This document shows, piece by piece, positions 41,564 through 50,307 of a stretch of 64,000 nucleotides of DNA. Source of the DNA: Frankiaceae bacterium (lineage in GTDB: Bacteria; Actinomycetota; Actinomycetes; BP-191); the NCBI GenBank assembly GCA_035556555.1, contig DATMES010000001.1, positions 1 through 64,000 of the forward strand, given 5' to 3'. How positions within the stretch are numbered: position 1 is the stretch's first letter; each line of letters begins with the position of its first letter. The notes beneath the pieces are model-generated. The model was not told the DNA's origin. It did not search any database and saw nothing but the letters and a program-made list of their open reading frames with translations. The position numbers and the translations under genes were made by a program.

Positions 41564-42948
41564 AGCCCGAGCTTCCCCGGGTTGCAGACGCCGGCCGGGT
41601 CGAGCGCGGCCTTCACGGCGCGGAGCACGCCGTACCCCGCGCCCATCTCGGCCGCGAGCCACGGCGCGCGCGCCTGGCCCACGCCGTGGTGGTGTCCGAT
41701 CGTGCCGCCCGCCGCCGCGCACGACGTCATGGCAGCAGCCCACGTCGCGTCGTACCGCTCGAGGGCCTCCGACGGCGAGGCGGCGTCGTACGCGAACGAC
41801 CAGTAGACCGACGCCCCCTCCGGGTAGCAGTGCGACACGTGCGCGAACACGACGCTCGCGTGCTCCGACATCGCGGCCTTCATGGCGTCGTACACGCCCG
41901 GCAGCCGCGACCAGAGCGCGGCGACCTCGATGGTGTCGGCGACGCCGTTCGGGCCGAGGAGCTGGCCGGAGAGGACGCGCGGGAGGTTGAACGACACGTC
42001 GTAGCGGTGCGCCCACCAGTGCTCGCCGGGCTCCGGTCCCAGATCCGTTGCGGCAGAGCAGGATCGACGCAGTACGGCCTCCTCCGCGGCCACGACGTCG
42101 GGGTCGCCCTCGCAGGCCGTGACGAGCAGCGCGCCGCCCTCGCGGCCGAGCACGAGCGTCGTGTCGAGCTCGTCGTAGAGCCGGAGGACGGCGGGACGCG
42201 CGCCGGTGCGCATGACGTCGCGCAGCGCGCCCAGACCGTCGGTCAGCGAGGGGAAGAGCCAGCCGCCGAAGCGGCGTGCGGCCGGCAGCGGCGACAGCCG
42301 GAACGTCACCTCCGTCACCACCCCCAGCGTGCCCTCCGCGCCGGCAAGGAGGCGCCACACATCAGGCCCGGCGGCGGTGCGCGGGGCGGGGTTCGTACGC
42401 CACACCGTGCCGTCGGGCAGCACCGCCTCGAGCGCGACGACGAGGTCCTCGGCCTTGCCGTACCGCGTCGACAGCTGCCCCGCGCCGCGCGCCGCGACCC
42501 AGCCTCCGACCGTCGAGCACATGATCGACGAGGGGAAGTGACCGACCGTCCAGCCGCGCGCGTTGACCGCCGCCTCGACGTCGGGCCCGAGCGTCCCCGC
42601 GCGGAACGACGCGACCCCCGACTCCTCGTCCAGCGCGACGAGACCGGCGAGGCCGGAGAGGTCCAGCAGCACTCCCCCGCGGACCGCCACGGCACCGCCG
42701 ACGACACCGGAGCCTGCGCCGTACGGCGTCACCGGCACCCCGCTCGCGGACGCCCACGCGAGCACCGCCGACACCTCGGCCGTGGAGTCAGGGCGTACGA
42801 CCACGTCGGGCTCGGGCGCCGCCTCACCGCACCGTTCCGCCAAAGCCAGGCGGGGCCAGCAGTCACGGGCGTGGGCGCGGCGTTCGGCGGCGTCGGCGCG
42901 CACCCGCTCGGGCGGCACGACACCCGCGAGCGCGGCGACGAGGTCCAC
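41560..42948 (-). CDS. FAD-binding oxidase of AGPS / glycolate-oxidase type
   Basis: A 462-residue flavoprotein. FAD-binding PCMH domain with VTPYGAGSGVVGGAVAV and STVGGWVAARGAGQLSTRYG. The C-terminus carries the triple His GGTIGHHHGVGQ (His419-421) characteristic of alkyl-dihydroxyacetone-phosphate synthase, where glycolate oxidases have a single His before G-V-G. The end CNPGKLGL is common to both. The presence of a coupled Fe-S partner suggests an oxidase/dehydrogenase role, so the substrate is uncertain. It is the first gene of the three-gene unit. Confidence 0.88.
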   Translation of the reverse strand: MDLVAALAGVVPPERVRADAAERRAHARDCWPRLALAERCGEAAPEPDVVVRPDSTAEVSAVLAWASASGVPVTPYGAGSGVVGGAVAVRGGVLLDLSGLAGLVALDEESGVASFRAGTLGPDVEAAVNARGWTVGHFPSSIMCSTVGGWVAARGAGQLSTRYGKAEDLVVALEAVLPDGTVWRTNPAPRTAAGPDVWRLLAGAEGTLGVVTEVTFRLSPLPAARRFGGWLFPSLTDGLGALRDVMRTGARPAVLRLYDELDTTLVLGREGGALLVTACEGDPDVVAAEEAVLRRSCSAATDLGPEPGEHWWAHRYDVSFNLPRVLSGQLLGPNGVADTIEVAALWSRLPGVYDAMKAAMSEHASVVFAHVSHCYPEGASVYWSFAYDAASPSEALERYDATWAAAMTSCAAAGGTIGHHHGVGQARAPWLAAEMGAGYGVLRAVKAALDPAGVCNPGKLGL

Positions 42949-42969
42949 GCTGGAAACCTACCGGCGCGG

Positions 42970-44688
42970 CTACGTGGCCCGGATCGCGTCGCCGTACGTG
43001 CGCGCGGAGAGATGGTCCGCGTGGCCCGGGAGATAGACGCGGTACAGGTGCGACCCCTGGCGCGGCGTGAACGTGAACGTCGCGCTCCCCGTCGCGGTCA
43101 ACGGGGTGCTGGTGATCGTGAGCCAGCCGCTGGTGCCGGCGCGCTGCAGGTAGAACCGGAACCCCGCGTGGGCGGGCCGGACCCGCGCCCTGATCGTCAC
43201 CTTCGTGCCGTACCGCACGTCGACGTCGGAGATGGTGCCGGTGATGACGGGGTTCACGAGGAGGCGCTGCGTGCCGCCGCTCGTCGACCCGAGGTACGCC
43301 GCGTCGGGCGGCACGAACCGCGCCTGGTACTCCATGTTCACCGTCGCGTACGCGAGGAAGAACGCGTCACCGCTCGTGTTGGTCAGGTCGGTGCCCGCGT
43401 ACCGCCACGTCGTCGTACCGAGCGGGCGCCGGTAGAACCGCACCGGCTGGCTCGACGCGCCGCGGCCGCCGTGCCGCAGCTGCGCCTTGATCGCGTACTT
43501 CGTGCCGTACGGCATGACCGGCATCGCCGTGGAGACGGCGAGCGTCGTCTTGCCGGACATGCGCACCGCGTCGGCGACGATCGGCATCCCCGCGGTCCCG
43601 GACGCGCTGGACATCTCCAGGGGCGACATCGGGCTGAGGTCGCGGTCGCCCAGGGAGACCCAGGTCCCCTTCGCGGCCTCCTGGTCGACGGTCCTGTCGC
43701 CGGCGGCGCTGGAGGAGTACGTCACCGTCCCGAGGGTCGCGTCGCCCAGCGCAGGGACGTAGACCGAGACGCGGTACCTGCCCTGCACGCGCGGCGCCCA
43801 CTCGACGACGGTCTCCGCGGCACCGACGGCGGTCGTCGTGGTCCACCGGGCCCGCCCGATGACCCCGGTCCCCTTCGCGAGCTCCCACGCCGCGCACTGG
43901 AAGCACGTGACGTTCCTGCCGTCCGGGCCGGTGTGCCCGTTCGGGTACGTCGTGTTCGGCGCCGGCGTCGTCGCGAGCGAGTGCGTCGGCGCGGCGACGG
44001 TGCTCGTAACGGCGCCGGTCGCGGCGTCGTAGAAGACGAACTCCTTCGCCGGGGAGAACCTCGCCTGGAACGCGCCGGGGAACACGTACGACGGGTCCGC
44101 GTCCTGCGGCTTCGTGAACCAGTACGGCCGCAGCGCGGGGAAGTTCGGGGCGTGGCGGAACGGGTCGGCGACGACGTTCGCGACCGTCGTCGGGTACGCC
44201 GGGTCGCTGCCGCAGGACCGGTAGCCGCAGATCGCGTGGAACCAGTTCTCGACGACGTCCGGACCATCGGGGACGCCCCCCGCGGGCGGGGCCTCGAGCG
44301 TCGCGTCCCACTGCTCGCGCAGGAGCCGCGCGCCCTCGCCGGCGTTGTAGACGTAGTCGGCGGCGAGGCGTACCTGGTCCGCGGGCGCGTAGCCCGTGGT
44401 GTCCACCTGGAGCAGCCCGACCTCGCACGCGGCCTCGTTCGCGAAGTACGGCGTGTCGTTGCCGCGGAACTGCCGCCACTTCGCCTCGACATACGCGACG
44501 GCGCGCAGCACCGGCTTCGGGACGCCGTGCGCAGCCGCGGCGGCGTCGAGCGCGGCACTGACCTGCGGCGTCGTGGGCTGTCTGCCGCGGACGTCGAGGA
44601 CCGCCTGCGGGCAGGAGGCCGGCGCGGCCGACGCGGGCACTGGCCCGCTCAGCGCGAGAACGAGCACAGGCACGAGCACGCGACGCAC
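42970..44688 (-). CDS. Secreted lysozyme-like protein with C-terminal Ig-like domains (paralogue 2)
   Basis: About 572 residues. Signal peptide (VRRVLVPVLVLALSGPVPASA), then a transglycosylase/lysozyme-like domain with candidate catalytic Glu in RAVAYVEAKWRQF, and GLLQVDTTGYAP. A central domain (CFQCAAWEL; golvesin-like carbohydrate-binding appearance) is followed by Ig-like repeats (YGTKYAIKAQLRHGG; YGTKVTIRARVRPAH). GTG 44688 has GGGGGGAG upstream. It aligns throughout with the next gene and is a tandem duplicate. Confidence 0.8.
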   Translation of the reverse strand: MRRVLVPVLVLALSGPVPASAAPASCPQAVLDVRGRQPTTPQVSAALDAAAAAHGVPKPVLRAVAYVEAKWRQFRGNDTPYFANEAACEVGLLQVDTTGYAPADQVRLAADYVYNAGEGARLLREQWDATLEAPPAGGVPDGPDVVENWFHAICGYRSCGSDPAYPTTVANVVADPFRHAPNFPALRPYWFTKPQDADPSYVFPGAFQARFSPAKEFVFYDAATGAVTSTVAAPTHSLATTPAPNTTYPNGHTGPDGRNVTCFQCAAWELAKGTGVIGRARWTTTTAVGAAETVVEWAPRVQGRYRVSVYVPALGDATLGTVTYSSSAAGDRTVDQEAAKGTWVSLGDRDLSPMSPLEMSSASGTAGMPIVADAVRMSGKTTLAVSTAMPVMPYGTKYAIKAQLRHGGRGASSQPVRFYRRPLGTTTWRYAGTDLTNTSGDAFFLAYATVNMEYQARFVPPDAAYLGSTSGGTQRLLVNPVITGTISDVDVRYGTKVTIRARVRPAHAGFRFYLQRAGTSGWLTITSTPLTATGSATFTFTPRQGSHLYRVYLPGHADHLSARTYGDAIRAT

Positions 44689-44769
44689 GTGGACTCCCCC
44701 CACGACAGGCGCCATCCGGCGCCCCGCCATGCTACGAGCGCCGGCGGGCGGCCGGAGCGTTTCCGCGGA

Positions 44770-46494
44770 CTACGTGACCTTCAGCGTCAGCCGCGCGCTG
44801 GTGCCGGTCGTGTGGTCCGCGTGCGCGGGGAGGACGACCCGGTAGTAGTACGTCCCCGCCGTCGTCCGCGACACCGCGAACGACGTGCTGCTCGCGCTGC
44901 CGAGCGCCTTGGACGCGGCGTTCTGCCAGGCGCCGTTGACGAGGCGCTGGAGGTAGACCGTGCGCCCCGCGTGCGACGGCGCGACGGAGACCGACAGCGT
45001 CGTCGCGGTGCCGCGCGGCACCGAGGTCCTGGCGAGCGTCGCGGTGACCTTGGGCCGCACGTCCACCCGCCGGTTGCCGCTCGCGACGCTCACCCACGCG
45101 GCGTCGGGGGCGGTGAAGCGGGCGGTGTACTCGGCGTTGACCGACGGCTTCACCGAGATCGCGACGGTGCCGCCGGCGGACGTGACGTAGGTGCCGATCG
45201 GCGACCACGTCGTCGTGCCCGCGGCGCGCTTGTACAGCTTGACGCTCCGCCCCGCGACGGCGGACCCGCCGTGCGTCAGCTTCGCGGTCAGCGTGGTCGC
45301 GGCGCCGTACGTCAGCGTCGTCGCCGTGGTCGTCACCGAGAGCGTCGGGACGGCGGACAGACGCAGCGCGTCGGCCACGATCTTCCTGCCGGCGACGGTG
45401 CTGTGGTCGCCCACCCACACCGGCGCGGCGGCCGACAGCGAGCGCCTGCCGAGCGAGACCCACGCGTTCTTGTGGTCGTTCTGCGCCACGGTCTGCGTGG
45501 CCGTGCCGAGGTGGTACGTCGCCGTCGCCAGCGTGTCCGTGCCGATCGCCGGAATGTACGCCCGCACGTCGTAGGTGCCGGTCCGCGGCGGGATCCACGT
45601 GACCTTCGCGGCATCGTTGCCGGTCACCGAGTTGGTCCAGTGCGCCGACCCCGCGATGCCCGTGCCCTCCACGGGCCGCCAGAACGCACAGTCGGTGCAC
45701 GAGACGCCGAGGCCGTTGGGGCCGTAGCCGCCGGGGCCGTAGCCGGGGAACGGCGTGCTGCCGAGGTGCGTACGGATGTCCACCGTGCCGGAGACGACGC
45801 CGGTGTCGGGGTCGTAGAAGACGAACCTGTCGGGGTCGTGCTGCGCCTGGAAGCCCCATGGGAAGTCGTACGACGCGTCCGCCTCGTACGGCGTCGTGAA
45901 GCCGCCCGGTGGCATGTGCCCGAGGATCGCGCTCGGGACGCCGAGCTGGAACGGCCGCTTGATCAGCTCCGCGACGGGATGCGCGTAGGCCATGTCGGCG
46001 GAGCCGAGGCAGCCGTTGTAGCGGCAGATCGCGGCGTACCAGTTCTCGATGACGTCGGGGTCGTCGAGGGCGTAACCGGCAGGCGCGGGGTGCGTCTGCT
46101 TCTGCAGCTCGACCCACTTGCCCTTGAGGTGCTTCGCGCCCTCGGCGACGTTGAACGCCACGTCGCTCGCGAGCTGCACGCCGTCCGTGCGGTTGCCGAG
46201 CGTGAGCTGCATGACGCCGATGCCGCACACGTCGTCGGCGCCGGAGATGAGCGGCCGCCCGTCGGCGTGGAACTGCCGCCAGCCCGACTCCTTGAACGCG
46301 ATCGCCTTGAGCACCTGCGGGGGGATGCCGTTCGCCTCCGCGCTGTCCTCGAGCAGGCCGGCGAGGGTGGCGTACGACACGTTGCTGCCGCGGACGTCGA
46401 GCACCTCCTGCGGGCAGGCCGCCTCGCCGGCGTACGACACCGCGGGAACGCCGAGCAGAGCGGCGGCGAGCAGCGGGACGAGCAGACGGCGCAT
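44770..46494 (-). CDS. Secreted lysozyme-like protein with C-terminal Ig-like domains (paralogue 1)
   Basis: A 574-residue exported protein: signal peptide (MRRLLVPLLAAALLGVPAVS), CPQEVLDVRGSNVSYATLAG, a Glu in AIAFKESGWRQF, and GIGVMQLTLGNRTDG, as in transglycosylase (SLT-like) folds. The middle has CTDCAFWRPVEGTG and the end has Ig-like repeats (YGAATTLTAKLTHGG; RGTATTLSVSVAPSHAG). It lies 16 bases downstream of helY and 81 bases upstream of its paralogue. Likely acts on cell wall or polysaccharide; not proven. Confidence 0.8.
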   Translation of the reverse strand: MRRLLVPLLAAALLGVPAVSYAGEAACPQEVLDVRGSNVSYATLAGLLEDSAEANGIPPQVLKAIAFKESGWRQFHADGRPLISGADDVCGIGVMQLTLGNRTDGVQLASDVAFNVAEGAKHLKGKWVELQKQTHPAPAGYALDDPDVIENWYAAICRYNGCLGSADMAYAHPVAELIKRPFQLGVPSAILGHMPPGGFTTPYEADASYDFPWGFQAQHDPDRFVFYDPDTGVVSGTVDIRTHLGSTPFPGYGPGGYGPNGLGVSCTDCAFWRPVEGTGIAGSAHWTNSVTGNDAAKVTWIPPRTGTYDVRAYIPAIGTDTLATATYHLGTATQTVAQNDHKNAWVSLGRRSLSAAAPVWVGDHSTVAGRKIVADALRLSAVPTLSVTTTATTLTYGAATTLTAKLTHGGSAVAGRSVKLYKRAAGTTTWSPIGTYVTSAGGTVAISVKPSVNAEYTARFTAPDAAWVSVASGNRRVDVRPKVTATLARTSVPRGTATTLSVSVAPSHAGRTVYLQRLVNGAWQNAASKALGSASSTSFAVSRTTAGTYYYRVVLPAHADHTTGTSARLTLKVT

Positions 46495-46510
46495 GAGAGG
46501 TTCCCCCGGG

Positions 46511-49168
46511 TCAGACGACGGACGAGTACGCGACGACGCCCCGCCGCAGCGACCCGATCGCCGAACGCGCGGTGGCGCGTACGGGACTGTTCTCCGCGGC
46601 GACGTCCGCCACCTGCGAGAGCAGGTCGAGGAGCATCTTCGCCCAGCGTACGAAGTCACCGGCCGTCAGGTCCGACTCCTGCAGCACGGCCTCGAGCCGC
46701 GCGCCCGCCGCCCACCGGTGCGCCGCCCACGCGAAGCCCAGGTCGGGCTCGCGCAGGAAGTCCAGCCGCTGGTCCTCCTCGGCCGCCTTGAGCCGCGCCC
46801 ACTGCCGCACCATCTCGGCCACGGTCTCGCGTACGGCGCCCCCGGGGATCTTGGGGGCGGCGTCGACCTGCCCGCGCGCCTCGTACACGAGCACCGACAC
46901 GCAGGCGGCCAGCTCCGGCGGCGTGAGGTCGTCCCAGACGCCGGAACGCAGGCACTCCACGACGAGCAGGTCGGACTCGTTGTAGACCTGCGCGAGCTGC
47001 TTGCCGCTGGGCGTGACGGTCTCGCCCGTGACGTAGCCGAGCGACTCCAGCAGCGCCACCACCGAGTCGAACGTCCGCGCGATCGAGTTGGTGCGCCCGC
47101 GCACCTTCTGCCGCAGCGTCTCCGTGTCGCGGCGCAGCTTCTGCCAGCGCTCCGCCCAGCGCGCGTGGTCCTCGCGCTCCTCGCAGCCGTGGCACGGGTG
47201 CGCGCGCAGGTCGCGGCGGATGCGCGCGATGTCGGCGTCGTCGGCCGCCGCGGCGCGCGGCTTGCGGGGGCGCTCGCCGTTGGCGTCGAGGCCGAGGTTG
47301 CGCAGGCTCGACGCGAGGTCCCTGCGCGCCTGCGGCGAGCGCGCGTTGAAGTTGCGCGGCACCTTGACGCGCCCGAGGGGCTGGACCGGCGACGAGAACT
47401 CCACCGTCGACAGCCGCTTGACCTGCCGGTCCTCCAGCAGCACGAACGGCCGCGGGTCCTCGCTCGTCGACAGCCCTGGGTCGAGCACGACGGCGAGCCC
47501 CGCGCGGCGCCCTGACGGCACGCGTACGACGTCGCCGATCCGCAGCGACTCCAGCGACCGCACGGCGTCGATCCGCCGCTGCGCCGCCGAGTCGCGGGCC
47601 AGCGTCGCCTCGCGGTCCTTGAGCTTCTGCCGCAGGCCCGAGTACTCCAGGAAGTCGCCGAGGTGGCAGGTCATCGCCTCCTCGTAGCCCTTCAGCGCCT
47701 CCTCGTTGCGGGCGACCTGGCGGGCGAGCCCGACGACCGCCTTGTCCGCCTGGAACTGCGCGAACGACGACTCCAGCAGCGCCCGCGCCCGCTCTCTCCC
47801 CACGCTTCCGACGAGGTTGACGGCCATGTTGTACGACGGCCGGAAGGAGCTCCTCAACGGATAGGTACGCGTCGAGGCGAGGCCCGCCACCGCGAGCGGG
47901 TCGAGGCCAGGCTGCCAGAGCACGACGGCGTGCCCCTCGACGTCGATGCCGCGCCGGCCCGCGCGCCCGGTCAGCTGCGTGTACTCACCGGGCGTGATGT
48001 CGGCGTGCGTCTCGCCGTTCCACTTCACGAGGCGTTCGAGGACGACCGATCGCGCCGGCATGTTGATGCCGAGCGCGAGGGTCTCGGTCGCGAAGACCGC
48101 CTTGACCAGGCCGCGGACGAACAGCTCCTCCACGCACTCCTTGAACGTCGGGATGAGGCCGGCGTGGTGGGCCGCGACACCGCGTTCGAGGCCTTCGAGC
48201 CACTCCCAGTAGCCGAGGACGGCGAGGTCCTCCTCGGGCAGCTCCGTGCAGCGCAGCTCGACGTACTCGCGGACGCGCTCGCGCTCCTCCATCGAGTTCA
48301 GGCGCAGGCCGCCGCGGAGGCACTGCTGCACCGCGGCGTCGCAGCCCGCCCTGCTGAAGATGAACGTGATCGCCGGCAGCAGCCCCTCGCGGTCCAGCTT
48401 CTCGACGACGTCGACACGGCTCGGTACGTCGTTGCCGTGGCGCGGCCGGTGGCCGCCGCGGTGCGGGCGGCGGGCGCCCCACTCCGTCGTCACGCGCTCG
48501 TCGCGGGCCAGGCGCATGAGCGCGCCGTTGACCTGCTGGCCGCTCTCCTCGAACAGGTCGTACAGCCTGCTGCCGACGAGGACGTGCTGCCAGAGCGGGA
48601 CGGGCCGGTGCTCCTCGACGACGACGCGGGTGTGGCCGCGGACGGTGACCAGCCAGTCCGCGAACTCCTCGGCGTTGGAGACCGTGGCGGACAGCGAGAC
48701 GACGCGCACCGACGGCGGGAGGTGGATGATCACTTCCTCCCAGACGGCGCCGCGGTAGCGGTCGGAGAGGTAGTGCACCTCGTCCATGACGACGTAGCCG
48801 AGGCCGCGCAGGGCGTCGGACGAGGCGTACAGCATGTTGCGCAGCACCTCGGTGGTCATGACGACCACGGGGGCGTCGCCGTTGATGGCGTTGTCGCCTG
48901 TGAGCAGGCCGACGTTGCGCGCGCCGTGGCGGGCGAGCAGGTCGCCGTACTTCTGGTTGGACAGCGCCTTGATCGGCGTCGTGTAGAAGCACTTCTGGCC
49001 CGTGGCGAGCGCGAGGTGGACAGCGAACTCGCCGACGACGGTCTTGCCCGCGCCGGTCGGCGCGGCGACGAGAACGCCCTCGCCGGCTTCGAGCGCGGCG
49101 CAGGCGGTGAGCTGGAAGCCGTCGAGCGGGAAGTCGTACCGAGCGGCGAACGCGTCGAGCTCGGACAT
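46511..49168 (-). CDS. helY: DEVH-box RNA helicase, HelY family
   Basis: An 885-residue Ski2-like superfamily 2 helicase. Walker A APTGAGKT (36-43), Walker B DEVH (129-132), SATVSNAEEF (motif III) and QLTGRAGRRGID (motif VI), with a C-terminal DSHCT domain. This is the actinobacterial HelY that acts in RNA processing. It lies in the conserved tat/paf neighbourhood. A hairpin (TAGCGCCC...GGGCGCTA) overlaps its start codon. Confidence 0.93.
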   Translation of the reverse strand: MSELDAFAARYDFPLDGFQLTACAALEAGEGVLVAAPTGAGKTVVGEFAVHLALATGQKCFYTTPIKALSNQKYGDLLARHGARNVGLLTGDNAINGDAPVVVMTTEVLRNMLYASSDALRGLGYVVMDEVHYLSDRYRGAVWEEVIIHLPPSVRVVSLSATVSNAEEFADWLVTVRGHTRVVVEEHRPVPLWQHVLVGSRLYDLFEESGQQVNGALMRLARDERVTTEWGARRPHRGGHRPRHGNDVPSRVDVVEKLDREGLLPAITFIFSRAGCDAAVQQCLRGGLRLNSMEERERVREYVELRCTELPEEDLAVLGYWEWLEGLERGVAAHHAGLIPTFKECVEELFVRGLVKAVFATETLALGINMPARSVVLERLVKWNGETHADITPGEYTQLTGRAGRRGIDVEGHAVVLWQPGLDPLAVAGLASTRTYPLRSSFRPSYNMAVNLVGSVGRERARALLESSFAQFQADKAVVGLARQVARNEEALKGYEEAMTCHLGDFLEYSGLRQKLKDREATLARDSAAQRRIDAVRSLESLRIGDVVRVPSGRRAGLAVVLDPGLSTSEDPRPFVLLEDRQVKRLSTVEFSSPVQPLGRVKVPRNFNARSPQARRDLASSLRNLGLDANGERPRKPRAAAADDADIARIRRDLRAHPCHGCEEREDHARWAERWQKLRRDTETLRQKVRGRTNSIARTFDSVVALLESLGYVTGETVTPSGKQLAQVYNESDLLVVECLRSGVWDDLTPPELAACVSVLVYEARGQVDAAPKIPGGAVRETVAEMVRQWARLKAAEEDQRLDFLREPDLGFAWAAHRWAAGARLEAVLQESDLTAGDFVRWAKMLLDLLSQVADVAAENSPVRATARSAIGSLRRGVVAYSSVV

Positions 49169-49195
49169 AGCGCCCAGCCTAAGCGACGGGCGCTA
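49168..49195. promoter_or_regulatory. Hairpin at the helY start
   Basis: TAGCGCCC (49168-49175) and GGGCGCTA (49188-49195) form an 8-bp stem over a 12-base loop that touches the helY ATG. It may terminate the upstream small secreted-peptide transcript or mask the helY start. Confidence 0.35.
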
Positions 49196-49216
49196 CGTCC
49201 GGCCGTTCTCAGGTGG

Positions 49217-49378
49217 TTAGCAGTTGAAGCCGATGCCCAGCTTCTCGAACAGCGGGTACTCGGGGCAGTAGCACGGCTCGCCGGGCTGGCCGCCACCACA
49301 GGTGGCGCTGGCGGCGGTGGTGCCGAACGGGATGACCGCGAGGGCGGCGATCGCGACGGCAGCGAGGGTACGACGCAT
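49217..49378 (-). CDS. Small secreted Cys-containing peptide
   Basis: A 53-residue peptide found by direct reading. Signal peptide MRRTLAAVAIAALAVIPFG to about residue 26 (ASA), then a mature peptide of about 27 residues, starting TCGGGQPGEPCYCPEYPL, with four cysteines (27, 36, 38, 53) and a Cys end. Ribosome site GGAG. Not a leader-family member. Possibly a secreted bioactive or structural peptide. Confidence 0.6.
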   Translation of the reverse strand: MRRTLAAVAIAALAVIPFGTTAASATCGGGQPGEPCYCPEYPLFEKLGIGFNC

Positions 49379-49421
49379 GAGGGGCTCCATACGGGGTGAG
49401 GGGGTTACGAACCTGCGCAGA

Positions 49422-50297
49422 CTACGACGAAGCGGGCGCGAACACCTGCACCGCGCCCGCGACGCACTCGCAGGTCAGCGGCAGCGGCCCGATGCGCTCG
49501 CCGTCGGCGTACGCCACGACGCCCGGCGAGTCGATCGTGACGACCTTCGCGCGCCGGATCGTGACCGACGGGTGGCCGACGTGCTCGCCGGTCCGCGCCT
49601 TGGGGAGCGTCTTCACGAAGTCGAGCTTGGAGACCGGCCCGAGCACGCAGACGTCGACCAGCCCGTCGTCGAGGACCGCGTCGGGCGTGATGCGGTAGCC
49701 GCCGCCGTACGACTGCGCGTTGCCGACCGCGACGAGCATGGCGTCCGTACGCCACTCCTCGCCGTCCAGCGTCAGCGTGAACGGCAGCGGCTTGAACGAC
49801 GGCAGCTCCAGCGCGATGGCGACGTTGTAGCGGGCGTTGCCCTTCGGCCAGCGCAACCGGTTGGCGCGCTCGTTGACGATCGAGTCGAAGCCCGCGCCGA
49901 GCACGCAGCCGAACCACGTCTCCCCCGCCCGCACCGCGTCGATCCGCCGCTGCGACCCGGCGAGCACGACGTCGGTCGCGGCGACGGCGTCGCTGGGGAG
50001 CGAGAGGGCGGCGGCGAGGTCGTTGCCGGTGCCGGCGGGCACGATGCCGAGCGGCGTCTCGGTGCCGGCCACAGCCTGCAGCGCGAGGTGCACCATGCCG
50101 TCGCCGCCGAGCGCGACGACCGCGTCGACGCCCTCGGTGACCGCGGCGTGGGTCAGGTCGCGCGCGTGGTCGCCGTCGACCCCGACGACCGTACGGACGC
50201 GGGCGCCGCGGGAGCGCAGGCGTTCCTCGACGGCGGAGCGCAGCGCGCCGCCGCGGCCCTTGCCCGAGGTCGGGTTGACGACCAGCGCGATGTCCAC
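49422..50297 (-). CDS. Diacylglycerol kinase family lipid kinase
   Basis: A 291-residue lipid kinase with intact motifs: VNPTSGKGRG at the N-terminus, VVALGGDGMVHLALQAV (catalytic nucleotide loop) and GIVPAGTGNDLAAAL. In actinobacteria such proteins phosphorylate diacylglycerol or related lipids for phospholipid turnover. It sits 10 bases downstream of tatC, continuing the conserved cluster. Compare the degenerate relative at 39636. Confidence 0.9.
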   Translation of the reverse strand: MDIALVVNPTSGKGRGGALRSAVEERLRSRGARVRTVVGVDGDHARDLTHAAVTEGVDAVVALGGDGMVHLALQAVAGTETPLGIVPAGTGNDLAAALSLPSDAVAATDVVLAGSQRRIDAVRAGETWFGCVLGAGFDSIVNERANRLRWPKGNARYNVAIALELPSFKPLPFTLTLDGEEWRTDAMLVAVGNAQSYGGGYRITPDAVLDDGLVDVCVLGPVSKLDFVKTLPKARTGEHVGHPSVTIRRAKVVTIDSPGVVAYADGERIGPLPLTCECVAGAVQVFAPASS

Positions 50298-50307
50298 GGG
50301 CCGGAGC

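Noticed and set aside
42000-46790. The 1701-residue plus-strand frame
   Set aside because: Shadow of minus-strand genes; no domains and strongly Arg/Gly/Asp-biased composition.
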